64,000 nucleotides of DNA from Nocardia asteroides (GTDB taxonomy: Bacteria > Actinomycetota > Actinomycetes > Mycobacteriales > Mycobacteriaceae): contig NZ_CP089214.1 in assembly GCF_021183625.1 (NCBI RefSeq), positions 4,898,001-4,962,000 on the forward strand. The letters are read 5' to 3'. The notes below the pieces were generated by a model that saw nothing but the letters and a program-made list of their open reading frames with translations, did no database searches and was not told the origin of the DNA. Of this stretch, positions 8,426 to 16,970 are shown in pieces. Position 1 is the stretch's first letter, and every line of letters begins with the position of its first letter. Position numbers and translations under genes: made by a program.

Positions 8426-9628
8426 TCAGAGGCTGTTGGCGAGCAGGGCGTACTGCGCGGCGACCTTCTGCCTGACGTCGGGTTCCAGGTCGCTGCTGAC
8501 CACGGCGACGTAGCGCTTGTAGGTGACGAAGCAGCTGAAGGCGTACTCGGTCTCCTTGTTGCCCGCGGCGTTGAGCTGGAGGCACTTGGCGCCGGGGACG
8601 TCGTTGGGGGCGCCGATCGGGTCGTACTCGGCGCCCGCGCTGTCGATCAGGCCGGTCATGAAGGTGCGGGCGGCGTCGGCGTCGCGGAGGCGGTGCAGCA
8701 GGGTGTTGTCGACGACGGCGCTGCTGTCCAGCCCGGTCTCCTGGATCAGCTGCTGCCTGGCGGCCTGGTCGTCGGCGGCCTGCAGCATCCGGGCGGGGCC
8801 GTAGACGGCGAAGCGCTGTGGATCGGGGGTGCGGTCGGCGCGGCTCTCCACCACGACGCGGGCGAGCATCCCCTCCGGGTCGACCGGCAGGTCGTCGAAC
8901 TCGGCGGTGGGGGTGGGCTGGAAGCCGTCCAGTACCGGGACCTCGGCGCTGAGCGCCTTGTCCACCCAGCTCACCAGGTCGGCGCTGTCGGCCTTCGGCC
9001 GCTGCACGTAGAGCGAGATCACGAACTCGCCGTGCGCGAGGAAGGCGCCGACGCTGGGGACGCCGGGGCGCCAGTGCAGGTAGGCGTCGGAGAACTTGGT
9101 GGAGGCGAGCTTCTGGTTCTCCGGCGCGACGTTGATGTCCGCGTCCTCCAGCTCCTTGGCGGCGGCGGCCGCGGCGCCCTGGTCGGGGAAGCGGAGCACG
9201 ACGGTGGTGAGCGCGGTGGCGTCGCCGACCGGGAGCGTCTCGCCCTTGGGGTCGGCGCGGTCGGCGCCCGCGGCGACGTAGCCGGTCAGGAACTTGCGGT
9301 TCACCAGCACGGGGCGCGAGACGTCGGCGAGCAGCCCGATGGTGTCGTCGACGGTGGTCAGCACCGAGCTGGTGCGGCCGTGCGAGAGCGAGGGGTCGAT
9401 ATCGATGGACGGGACGACGGCGTCGGCCATCCGGATGCCCTCCAGCACGGCGCCGTGGCCCGCCGGGCTCACGTCGTAGGAGTGCCGGTCCACCTCGTAC
9501 TTGCCGACCTCGAGCTTCCGCACGTCCGGCTCCCCGGCGACCGGGACGCCGGGAATGCTGCAACCGGCCAGCAACCCCGCGACGGTCATCGTGGAAAGGC
9601 AGAGCGCGATGCGCGACATCCGAACCAT
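8426..9628 (-). CDS. Lipoprotein, DUF7373-like, paralogue 3 of 3
   Basis: A 400-residue lipoprotein with lipobox LLAGC (Cys23). It starts at the ATG at 9628; a second Met three codons later is an alternative. It shares with paralogue 1 the HWRPGVPSVGAFLAHG block and the AAQYALLANS ending, so these two are the closest pair. The opening after the lipobox contains RKLEVGKYEVD. A 138-bp gap separates it from paralogue 2, so a separate promoter for that gene is possible. The upstream gap of about 120 bp is shared with the divergent leader ORF and FHA gene, making a divergent regulatory region. Confidence 0.85.
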   Translation of the reverse strand: MVRMSRIALCLSTMTVAGLLAGCSIPGVPVAGEPDVRKLEVGKYEVDRHSYDVSPAGHGAVLEGIRMADAVVPSIDIDPSLSHGRTSSVLTTVDDTIGLLADVSRPVLVNRKFLTGYVAAGADRADPKGETLPVGDATALTTVVLRFPDQGAAAAAAKELEDADINVAPENQKLASTKFSDAYLHWRPGVPSVGAFLAHGEFVISLYVQRPKADSADLVSWVDKALSAEVPVLDGFQPTPTAEFDDLPVDPEGMLARVVVESRADRTPDPQRFAVYGPARMLQAADDQAARQQLIQETGLDSSAVVDNTLLHRLRDADAARTFMTGLIDSAGAEYDPIGAPNDVPGAKCLQLNAAGNKETEYAFSCFVTYKRYVAVVSSDLEPDVRQKVAAQYALLANSL

Positions 9629-9737
9629 CACAGGCCCCTCGATCCTCGGCGATGTGGATATGAAGTTACCGGAACCGGACGCCCCGCGGAGGGGCGAAGC
9701 GACGGCGGGCAGCGGGACGCCGTAACCCGCGGTGCCA

Positions 9738-9743
9738 TAGGCT
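9738..9743 (+). promoter_or_regulatory. -10 element for a leaderless mini-ORF
   Basis: TAGGCT fits TANNNT and its last base is eight bases before the GTG at 9751, the spacing expected when transcription starts at or next to the start codon. No ribosome site precedes that GTG, which agrees with a leaderless message. No convincing -35 element is seen. Confidence 0.5.
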
Positions 9744-9750
9744 TGATCGC

Positions 9751-9831
9751 GTGCCGACGACTCCGCGTTCACGCCGCAGCGGCGGTTTGTGCTGTGAATG
9801 TGGACACCGCCGCGGGGGCCGGTCCCGGTGA
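9751..9831 (+). CDS. Leaderless 26-codon cysteine-rich leader ORF
   Basis: A GTG-initiated ORF of 26 residues with a basic N-terminus and the cluster LCCECGH (Cys14, Cys15, Cys17). Its TGA overlaps the GTG at 9828 of the FHA gene (GTGA), so it is placed for translational coupling. Leaderless poly-cysteine uORFs that attenuate downstream genes according to cysteinyl-tRNA supply are established in mycobacteria; the combination of -10 spacing, consecutive Cys codons and stop/start overlap here fits that pattern. Whether the peptide is made is untested. Confidence 0.5.
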   Translation: MPTTPRSRRSGGLCCECGHRRGGRSR

Positions 9832-11183
9832 GGGATCGCCAGGTCGAGGTCGTCGCCGGGCAGCACGCCGTCGCCCGGGTCGCGGGGGCGGTGGTCGTGG
9901 TCCGGCATCGCGGCCCGACCAGGCCGACGCCGGATTCGCCGACCGCGGTCGCGGTGGAGTCGCTGGCCGAATTGGTCAGGGATGCCTTCGAGCGGGAGGG
10001 CGGGGCCGGCGCGACGATCGCCCGCGAGGCCACCCGCTGGCTCATGAAGCACGCCGAGCGGATCAGCCCCGGGCAGCCGGTCGACTTCGGGATCCTCTCG
10101 GTGGGCGAGAACGGCGGGGTCGCGGTGTTCCTGCACGGCGCGGTCACCGCGGTGCTCGCGGGTGAGAACGGCGCCGAGCACCTGCGCGGCAGCGACGCCG
10201 CGTTCACGGTGGACCGGGTGGCGCCGGTGCCCGCCCGCGCGGTCGCGCTCTTCGTCGACGACCGCGACGGCCGGATCCCGGAGCTGCCCGCCGCCCGCGG
10301 CATCGGCTGGCTGGTCGAGGGGATCGCGCAGGGCAGCGGGGCGATCCTGTGGTCGGCGACCGCGCGCGCCGGAAGTGGCCCGCAGCCGGAGCCGAGCGGC
10401 GCGCACCGCAGGGCGGAGCCGCCGCCGATCCCGACCGCGCGGATCGAGCGCGCCCCGCGCCGGGAGCAGCCCGAGCCCCCGCACCCCGCCGAGCGGGACG
10501 AGCGGGACGAGGCCGAGGCCGCCGCCACCGCGCTGCTCGACCAGGTCGAGGCCACCGACGCGCTGCCCGCGGCCGCCCGCCCCGCCGCCACCCTGCCGCC
10601 GGACCCGCACCGGGCGCCCACCCAGCACGGCACCGGCCCGGCGCCGCTGCCCGACCCCGACCTGCAGCGCAGGCTGGAGGCGACCGCGCGGGCGGCCCCG
10701 CTCAACGTCAAGGTCATGGGGTTCAAGTGCGCCCGGGCGCACCCCACCGACCCGCGCTCGGCGTTCTGCACCGTCTGCGGCATGCCGGTGGACCAGACCC
10801 AGCCGCTGATCGAGGTGATCCGCCCCCCGCTCGGGCTGCTGCTGCTCGACGACGGCATGACCTACCTGCTCGCCGCCGACGCGGTGATCGGCCGCGACCC
10901 GGACCACTCCGAGTCGGTGAGCCGCGGGATGGTGCCGCTCCAGGTGGAGGACACCTCGGGCGGCATGTCCAGGGCGCACGCCGAGATCCGCCTGCTGAAC
11001 TGGGACGTCGCCGTCCTCGACCTCGGCTCCACCAACGGAACCCGCACCCGCATGCCCGGCTACCGCGACTGGCTCCGCCTGGCCCCCCACCAGCCGATGC
11101 TCCTGGTCCCCGGCGCCGAAGTCATGATCGGCAACCGAGTACTCCGCTTCGAACCAGCCGCCCCCCCACCCTTCGGAGCCTGA
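9828..11183 (+). CDS. FHA-domain protein with zinc-ribbon-like motif
   Basis: A 451-residue cytoplasmic protein. The GTG at 9828 is preferred because it overlaps the stop of the leader ORF and gives the N-terminus VRDRQVEVVAGQHAV; an ATG at 9798 is the alternative. Residues 1-170 form an unrecognised domain, followed by a Pro/Glu-rich linker. CARAHPTDPRSAFCTVCG is a zinc-ribbon-like spacing near residue 305. The C-terminal FHA domain has GRDPDHS, SRAHAEI and LGSTNGT, the phosphothreonine-binding signature. A substrate of the neighbouring kinases is the obvious partner (inference). It converges on the peptidase gene with a 37-bp gap. Confidence 0.88.
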   Translation: MRDRQVEVVAGQHAVARVAGAVVVVRHRGPTRPTPDSPTAVAVESLAELVRDAFEREGGAGATIAREATRWLMKHAERISPGQPVDFGILSVGENGGVAVFLHGAVTAVLAGENGAEHLRGSDAAFTVDRVAPVPARAVALFVDDRDGRIPELPAARGIGWLVEGIAQGSGAILWSATARAGSGPQPEPSGAHRRAEPPPIPTARIERAPRREQPEPPHPAERDERDEAEAAATALLDQVEATDALPAAARPAATLPPDPHRAPTQHGTGPAPLPDPDLQRRLEATARAAPLNVKVMGFKCARAHPTDPRSAFCTVCGMPVDQTQPLIEVIRPPLGLLLLDDGMTYLLAADAVIGRDPDHSESVSRGMVPLQVEDTSGGMSRAHAEIRLLNWDVAVLDLGSTNGTRTRMPGYRDWLRLAPHQPMLLVPGAEVMIGNRVLRFEPAAPPPFGA

Positions 11184-11220
11184 GCCTCCCCAAGGGGGCG
11201 AGTCTTACGAGCCGAACAAT

Positions 11221-12657
11221 TCAGCTGTAGCGGGCCAGGCAGGTGCTTTCGCCGCCGAGTACGCCGGCTCGGAAGGCGTCCACCCGGGCGAAGCCGCTGG
11301 GTACCGTCTTGCCCTCGACGTCGCTGGCCGCGAGACCGTCGGTGAGCAGGCCCGAGACCGCCTCGTCCAGGTCGCCTGCGGCGAGCCGGATGTCGCCCTG
11401 GTTGGCGGGGCGCCCGGATTCGGCGAGCTTGCCGGTGACCACCCCGGAGAGGCAGGCCGCGCGCAGCCCGGTCTTGGCGCCGACCAGGGCCTGGTCGTTG
11501 CTGTGCTGCACCGCGAGCGCGTAGCGGGAGATGAAGACGACGTAGCCGTTGTAGTCGCCGGTCACCTTGAGCGGAAGCGGGTCGTCCAGGTCGCCGACGG
11601 CGCCGCGCTCGGAGAGCTTGGGGATGTCGGTGGCGATCAGGTTGCTGGTGGGGCAGTAGGAGACCGGCTCGGTGGTGGCGCCGTCACCGCACTCGATCTG
11701 CGCACCGCCGTAGTTGTAGTGCGGCCGGTCGTCGAGCGGGAGGATCGCGGCCAGCGCCTTGCTCAGCTCGATCAGCGATTCCTTGGTGATGTCGAATTCA
11801 CCGGTCTGGCCCTGGAAGCTGGTCGGCAGGTCGCCGCGGCGCTGGTTGATCTCCTCCTCGTCGATGCCGCGGCAGGCGCGCGGGCCGTCGGTGAAGCCGA
11901 TCTGCACCGCGGTCACCCGCTCGAAGGCGGAGCCGTGCACGCTCTCCGGGTCGTCCGGGTCGGAGTCGCGGATGGCGACGGTGGCGGCGAGCACCGAGTT
12001 CAGCCCGTCCGAGGTGTTGATGGTGAAGTGCGCCGACTTGCCCTCGGCGACGTGCCGCATGAAGGCGCCTGCGAAGCAGTCGGCCTGCTGCTCCTTGACG
12101 ATCACCGGATCCCGGCCGCCGACGATCTTGGCCATGTTCTGGATGGCGTGGCCGTATTCGTGCGCCAGCACCATGACCACCGACATCTGCCCGAAGGTCT
12201 CGGCCATGGTCGGCAGCAGCACCTCCCGGTCCCAGCCGATGGAGTTGTCCAGCCGGCAGTAGGCGGCGTTCACCAGGCGGTAGGTGGTGTCCTCGCAGAA
12301 CTCGGGCGCCGCGCCGCGCGGTGCCTTTGCGCTCCACGAGAGCAGCTTCTCGACCGGCTGGAACTCGCCGTCGAACTCGGTGCGGTACACCTGCCGCCAG
12401 TAGGACTGGATGTCGTCGACGGCGTTCAGCGCGAGCCGGTCGATCTCGCTGCCGTCGCCGCCGGTCGCGGTGAGCTCGGTGGCGGGGGCGCCGGGGCGGG
12501 GGCCGCTCGGCCCGCTGGTGGTGGGCAGCCCGGCGACCTTGAACGGGTCGTCGTAGATGGAGACGGCCCGGCCGTCGACCATGCGGGTGCATCCGGCGAG
12601 CAGCAGCACGAAACACAGGGCGGCAACGGCGGCGGTGGTCGCTCGACGATTCGGCAA
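11221..12657 (-). CDS. Lipoprotein neutral zinc metallopeptidase (Rv2575-like)
   Basis: A 478-residue predicted lipoprotein (lipobox LLAGC, Cys23) with the zincin motif HEYGH near residue 165, preceded by SVVMVLA. The family (putative neutral zinc metallopeptidase) has two metal-binding His and the catalytic Glu in this motif, which are intact; a third ligand is likely in the QQADCFAG block downstream, as in relatives. The opening after the lipobox, MVDGRAVSIYDDPFKVAG, is typical of actinobacterial Rv2575-like proteins. It probably acts outside the membrane. Substrate is unknown; it is the only proteolytic enzyme in the block. Confidence 0.9.
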   Translation of the reverse strand: MPNRRATTAAVAALCFVLLLAGCTRMVDGRAVSIYDDPFKVAGLPTTSGPSGPRPGAPATELTATGGDGSEIDRLALNAVDDIQSYWRQVYRTEFDGEFQPVEKLLSWSAKAPRGAAPEFCEDTTYRLVNAAYCRLDNSIGWDREVLLPTMAETFGQMSVVMVLAHEYGHAIQNMAKIVGGRDPVIVKEQQADCFAGAFMRHVAEGKSAHFTINTSDGLNSVLAATVAIRDSDPDDPESVHGSAFERVTAVQIGFTDGPRACRGIDEEEINQRRGDLPTSFQGQTGEFDITKESLIELSKALAAILPLDDRPHYNYGGAQIECGDGATTEPVSYCPTSNLIATDIPKLSERGAVGDLDDPLPLKVTGDYNGYVVFISRYALAVQHSNDQALVGAKTGLRAACLSGVVTGKLAESGRPANQGDIRLAAGDLDEAVSGLLTDGLAASDVEGKTVPSGFARVDAFRAGVLGGESTCLARYS

Positions 12658-12759
12658 GGCAGGATCCCCCTCGGTCGGCCGTTCTGAGTTCCCCGCGGTC
12701 GGTCACCGGAGCGGGACAAAAGGCGCGTCGGGGGCCCTTCCGCTGTCCGGGTGATGGCA

Positions 12760-12765
12760 TAGTAT
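12760..12765 (+). promoter_or_regulatory. -10 element for near-leaderless FHA-ABC transporter gene
   Basis: TAGTAT matches TANNNT and ends seven bases before the ATG at 12773. That places the transcript start within a base or so of the codon, and no ribosome-binding purine run is present. Confidence 0.5.
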
Positions 12766-12772
12766 CCGCTGC

Positions 12773-15334
12773 ATGTCTTCACCGGGGGCGCAGTCCATCA
12801 CCGTGCGCCATGAGGGAACCGAACGCGTCTTCGAACCGAGCCAGAAGGTCACCCTCGGCCGGGCGCCGGAGGTCACGCTGTTCGTGGACAGCCCGCTCGT
12901 CTCCCGGGTACACGCGACGCTGACCTGGCAGGGCGGTTCCTGGGTGCTCGCCGACAACGGCAGCACCAACGGCGTTTTCGTGGACGCGCGGCGGTTGAGC
13001 AGGCCGGTCCCGATCGATCGGGCCACCCAGGTCCGGCTCGGGGACGCGATCAGCGGGCCGCTGCTGCACCTCATTCCGGCCGGTGCGCCCCGGCAGACCG
13101 GCGCGACCCCGGTGGCGCGGCCGCAGTCGGCGCCGCAGTGGCCGCAGCAACCGCAGCGCCCGCCGTACCCGCAGCAGCAGCCCCCGCCGCCGCAGCGCCC
13201 GCAGTCGGGCCCGTTCCAGCAGCAGCCGCAGCAGTCGGGGGCCTTCCAGCAGCAGCCGCCGCAGTCGGGGCCGTTCCAGCAGCCGTCGGCGGCCCAGCCG
13301 CAGATCAACGTCAATATGACGACGCGGGCGGATTCCTCGTCGCTGCCGCCGGTCCGGGCCCGGCCGTCCACCGCGCCGATCGCGCGCGCGGACCGGCTTC
13401 CCCCCGGCGGGCTGACGATCGGCCGCACCTCGGACAACCAGATCGTGGTCAACGACCCGCTGGCCTCGCGCAGGCACGCGCGGCTGATCTCCGCCTCGGA
13501 GGGGCTGACCATCGAGGACCTCGGCTCCTCGAACGGCACCTTCGTCAACGGCGGCAGGCAGCAGCGCGCGGTGCTGCGCGAGCGCGACGTCGTCACTATC
13601 GGCAACATCGACTTCGAGGTGCAGCAGGGCGCGCTGGTGCACCGGCAGAAGCCGGTGGCCGAGCAGGGGCTGCACGTGCACGGCGTCGGCTTCACGGTGG
13701 AGAACAACAAGCAGCTGCTCGTCGATGTGAATCTGCAGGCGGGCAGCGGCACGCTGACCGCGCTGATCGGGCCGTCCGGCGCGGGCAAGTCCACACTCTC
13801 CAAGCTGATCGCGGGCAGTACCAGGCCGTCCGGCGGCGTGGTCACCTTCGAGGGCCGCAACCTGCACGCGGAGTACGAGGCGCTGCGCTCCCGGATCGGC
13901 ATGGTGCCGCAGGACGACGTGCTGCACCGGCAGCTCACCGTGCGGCAGGCGCTCGGCTACGCCGCCGAGCTGCGGCTGCCGTCGGACACCACCAAGGCCG
14001 ACCGGCAGCAGGTGATCGACGGCGTGCTCGGCGAGCTCTCGCTGACCGAGCACGCCGACACCAGGGTCGACCGGCTCTCCGGCGGCCAGCGCAAGCGCGC
14101 CTCGGTGGCGCTGGAGCTGCTCACCGGCCCCTCGCTGCTGATCCTGGACGAGCCGACCTCCGGGCTCGACCCGGCGCTGGACCGCCAGGTCATGACCATG
14201 CTGCGCGAGCTCGCCGACGCGGGCCGCGTGGTGATCGTGGTCACCCACTCGGTGGCCTGCCTGGACATGTGCGACCAGGTGCTGCTGCTCGCGCCCGGCG
14301 GCAAGACGGCCTTCTGCGGGCACCCGGCCGGGGTCGGCGCCGCGCTCGGCACCAGCGACTGGGCCGAGATCTTCGGCAAGGTCGCCGCCGATCCGGACCA
14401 GGCCTTCGCCGCCTACCGCTCGCGGCAGGCGTTCGTGCCGCCACCGCCACCGCCGCCGCCGTACGGCTCGGCGGGCAGCCCGCCGAAGTCGAGCAGCGTC
14501 AAACAGTTCTCCACGGTGGCGCGGCGGCAGCTCCGGCTGATCTTCGCCGACCGCGGCTACCTGACCTTCCTGGTGGTGCTCCCGTTCATCCTCGGCGGGC
14601 TCTCCCTGGTCGTGCCTGGCAAGAACGGCTTCACCAGGGGCGGGCTCACCCAGGCGCCGGACGGCTCGCTGATCCCCTCCGGCGGCGCCGAGGCGCAGCA
14701 GCTGCTGGTGGTGCTGATCCTCGGGGCCTGCTTCATGGGGTCCACGCTCACCATCCGCGACCTGGTCGGGGAGCGCACCATCTTCCAGCGCGAGCGCGCG
14801 GTCGGGCTGCTGCCCGGCTCGTACCTGTGGGCCAAGATCGCGGTTTTCAGCGTCACCGCCTTCCTGCAATCCGCGGTGCTGGTCGGGATCACGCTGGCGG
14901 GCAAGAAGGCACCGGGCGAGGGGGCGGTGCTCGCCTCGGGCAGCGCCGAGCTGTACATCGACATCGCGGTGACCGCGGTCTGCTGCGTGGTGTTCGGGCT
15001 GCTGATGTCGAGCTTCGCCAAGTCCAGCGAGCAGGTCATGCCGATGCTGGTGGTCGCGGTCATGGCCCAGCTGGTGATGGCCGGCGGGCTCATCCCGGTG
15101 ACCGACCGGGTGGTGCTGGAGCAGGTCTCCTGGCTCTTCCCGTCCCGCTGGGGGTACGCGGCGGGTGCCTCGACGGTGGACATCCGCTCGATCTTCCTGA
15201 GCGCCCAGCCGGACCGGCTGTGGAACCACGAACCCGGCATCTGGGCGCTGAACATCGGCATGGTGCTGCTGCTCACCGTGGTTCTCGCGCTGGTCACCCA
15301 GCGCAGGCTGCGGTTGAAGAAGTCGTCGGCATGA
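12773..15334 (+). CDS. ABC transporter with two N-terminal FHA domains (Rv1747-like)
   Basis: An 853-residue half-transporter. FHA 1 lies at about residues 15-95 (SRVHATL, NGSTNGV), a Pro/Gln-rich linker at about 105-180, FHA 2 at about 205-290 (GRTSDNQ, SRRHARL, LGSSNGT). The nucleotide-binding domain follows with Walker A GPSGAGKST near 333, signature LSGGQRKR near 436 and Walker B LLILDEPTSGLD near 455. A poly-Pro hinge near 555 precedes an ABC-2-type membrane domain (about six helices, 580-850). M. tuberculosis Rv1747 has the same order and its FHA domains bind a kinase (PknF); a similar link to the kinase at 4220-5794 is likely. Exported substrate unknown. Confidence 0.93.
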   Translation: MSSPGAQSITVRHEGTERVFEPSQKVTLGRAPEVTLFVDSPLVSRVHATLTWQGGSWVLADNGSTNGVFVDARRLSRPVPIDRATQVRLGDAISGPLLHLIPAGAPRQTGATPVARPQSAPQWPQQPQRPPYPQQQPPPPQRPQSGPFQQQPQQSGAFQQQPPQSGPFQQPSAAQPQINVNMTTRADSSSLPPVRARPSTAPIARADRLPPGGLTIGRTSDNQIVVNDPLASRRHARLISASEGLTIEDLGSSNGTFVNGGRQQRAVLRERDVVTIGNIDFEVQQGALVHRQKPVAEQGLHVHGVGFTVENNKQLLVDVNLQAGSGTLTALIGPSGAGKSTLSKLIAGSTRPSGGVVTFEGRNLHAEYEALRSRIGMVPQDDVLHRQLTVRQALGYAAELRLPSDTTKADRQQVIDGVLGELSLTEHADTRVDRLSGGQRKRASVALELLTGPSLLILDEPTSGLDPALDRQVMTMLRELADAGRVVIVVTHSVACLDMCDQVLLLAPGGKTAFCGHPAGVGAALGTSDWAEIFGKVAADPDQAFAAYRSRQAFVPPPPPPPPYGSAGSPPKSSSVKQFSTVARRQLRLIFADRGYLTFLVVLPFILGGLSLVVPGKNGFTRGGLTQAPDGSLIPSGGAEAQQLLVVLILGACFMGSTLTIRDLVGERTIFQRERAVGLLPGSYLWAKIAVFSVTAFLQSAVLVGITLAGKKAPGEGAVLASGSAELYIDIAVTAVCCVVFGLLMSSFAKSSEQVMPMLVVAVMAQLVMAGGLIPVTDRVVLEQVSWLFPSRWGYAAGASTVDIRSIFLSAQPDRLWNHEPGIWALNIGMVLLLTVVLALVTQRRLRLKKSSA

Positions 15335-15371
15335 CGGCGCCGAGCGCGGCTTGCGGGCACCAGGCACACTT

Positions 15372-16811
15372 ATGGCTGTGACGGTGCGAGTTGGGGCGGT
15401 ACATCTCGGCTGGGATGTGGTGTCCGTTGCGGCCGGCGGCGGGGAGACACCGATCCGCCCGGTGCAAGTGGAGGGTACGTACTCGACGCCCGCCTACCTG
15501 CTGGCGGACTCGTCGGGCAGGCTGCACACCGCCGGTGTCGACCGGCTGCGCCCGGATCTGGGCATGGCCATCGCCGACGTGCGGGACATCCTCGGCCACC
15601 CGCAGATCGTGGTGGCGGGCGCCACCTGGCCCGCCCACATGGTGTTCCGGGCGCGGCTCTACAACCCGCTCGCCTCGATCGGCAGCTACCTGCGCGGCAA
15701 GCCGGACGTGGTCGCCATGCCGTACCCGGACGACTGGCCGGAGGAGAAGGTCGAGCTCTACGCCGAACTGGTCGAGCAGCTCGACGTCGAGGTGGAGCCG
15801 CTGCCGGAGAGCGTCGCGCTCTCCGGCTACGTGCGCGCGCTGAACCTGGTGAGCCCGCCGGACGAGCACGACCCGAACGGGGTCGGCGCCACCGGTGTCT
15901 ACTGCGACGGCCGGACCGTGCTCGTCGTCGCGGTGCACGGCGACGACGAGCAGCCGACCGAATCGGTGGACGTGCACTTCGACCCGGCCGCGCTGCGCGA
16001 GGCGCGCGCCGCCGACGACGTGGTGATCGAGGTGATGGCCGCGGCCCGCTCGATCGGCGCGGACACCTCGACGATCCTGCTCGCAGGCAATGTCTACGAC
16101 AACGAGCCGCTGCGCTTCGCCTTCCGCAACCACCTCGGGCAGCGCTTCCGGATCGCCGACCACCCGATCCACGCGCTGGTGCTCGGCGCCGCGCACCTGC
16201 TGGTCTCCGAGGGCGACGCGGGCGAGCCGGAGCAGGGCGGCAGGCATGCCGAGCGGTCCGGCGGCGAGCAGGGCGCGAGTGTGGCGCAGCCGGAGGCGGC
16301 GGCCTGGAGCAGCTCGGTGCAGCGGGACGAGCCCGAGCCGCCCGCCGGGTCGGACCGGGGCGGGCTGTGGAACCGGATGCGGGACAATTTCTTCGGCGCC
16401 CCCGCGGTCGCCGGGGCGATGGCGCTCGCGGTGGTCGCGCTGCCCGGCGACGGGCACGTCACCGCGGCAGAGCCGCCGGTCCCCGCGCTCGCGGCCGCGG
16501 CGGCTGCCCCGGCGCTGCCAGGGACCGGGTTCGCGGGGTCGGCGCGGGTCGCCGATGCCGCCGTGCCTGCACCGGGGGCCCCGGTGCTGCCCGCCGGCTT
16601 CGGGCAGCCGGTCTCCTGCGCCGTGACGCCGCGGATCGCCGACCGGCACCGCGACAGCGTCGCCTCGGCCCGCGCCGAGCTGTGGTTCCGGCCGGGCCGC
16701 GACACCGCGGCCGGGGAGCCGGACTGCGTCGCGCCCGGCGTCGACACCCTTCGGTACCTCATCCCCGGCCCGCCCGGGGCCCGCGATCCGGGCCCGCCGA
16801 TCGCCATCTGA
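15372..16811 (+). CDS. Hsp70/actin-fold-like membrane protein
   Basis: A 479-residue protein. The ATG at 15372 is preferred over the upstream TTG; a GTG two codons further in is also possible. The N-terminal ~280 residues have an Hsp70-like pattern: VHLGWDVVSVA opening, TYSTPAYLLADSSGRLHTAG, and near the end of the domain ILLAGNVYDNEPL followed by HALVLGAAHLL, resembling the adenosine-pocket region. The usual DxG phosphate loops are degenerate. A weak hydrophobic stretch (AGAMALAVVALPG) and an Ala/Pro-rich, probably external, tail with two Cys follow. It starts 38 bp after the ABC transporter. Function not known; the layout parallels the proteins at 2049-3410 and 35404-36885. Confidence 0.7.
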   Translation: MAVTVRVGAVHLGWDVVSVAAGGGETPIRPVQVEGTYSTPAYLLADSSGRLHTAGVDRLRPDLGMAIADVRDILGHPQIVVAGATWPAHMVFRARLYNPLASIGSYLRGKPDVVAMPYPDDWPEEKVELYAELVEQLDVEVEPLPESVALSGYVRALNLVSPPDEHDPNGVGATGVYCDGRTVLVVAVHGDDEQPTESVDVHFDPAALREARAADDVVIEVMAAARSIGADTSTILLAGNVYDNEPLRFAFRNHLGQRFRIADHPIHALVLGAAHLLVSEGDAGEPEQGGRHAERSGGEQGASVAQPEAAAWSSSVQRDEPEPPAGSDRGGLWNRMRDNFFGAPAVAGAMALAVVALPGDGHVTAAEPPVPALAAAAAAPALPGTGFAGSARVADAAVPAPGAPVLPAGFGQPVSCAVTPRIADRHRDSVASARAELWFRPGRDTAAGEPDCVAPGVDTLRYLIPGPPGARDPGPPIAI

Positions 16812-16820
16812 GCCGATTCG

Positions 16821-16837
16821 GCCGCCGGACCGGCGGC
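16821..16837 (+). terminator. Weak hairpin after the Hsp70-like gene
   Basis: GCCGCCG and CGGCGGC arms (7 bp) around a 3-base loop, nine bases after the stop codon. There is no T-run. It could separate the secretion-associated block from the ribosomal operon. Confidence 0.4.
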
Positions 16838-16840
16838 TGG

Positions 16841-16970
16841 TATCGTGGCCGATTGGCGTGTGGACATCCGGGTTCTCCCGGATGCGCTCGAGGCCCGGGT
16901 CTCCACCGGCCGCCGGGATCCCTCGACCATGCGCCAGGCCGGCAACACCGACGACAGACAGGGATGCACT
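16841..16970 (+). promoter_or_regulatory. Promoter and structured leader of rplM-rpsI
   Basis: A TATCGT -10-like hexamer (16841-16846) would start a leader of about 118 bases. The leader carries a perfect 8-bp hairpin (arms 16865-16872 and 16877-16884, CATCCGGG / CCCGGATG, TTCT loop). Ribosomal-protein leaders are often autoregulatory; no named leader class is claimed here. Confidence 0.4.

Noticed and set aside
7424..10165. A 913-residue plus-strand reading antisense to the lipoprotein genes
   Set aside because: Antisense shadow of three genes with clear lipoboxes and mutual similarity; composition is Gly/Val/Arg-rich without motifs.
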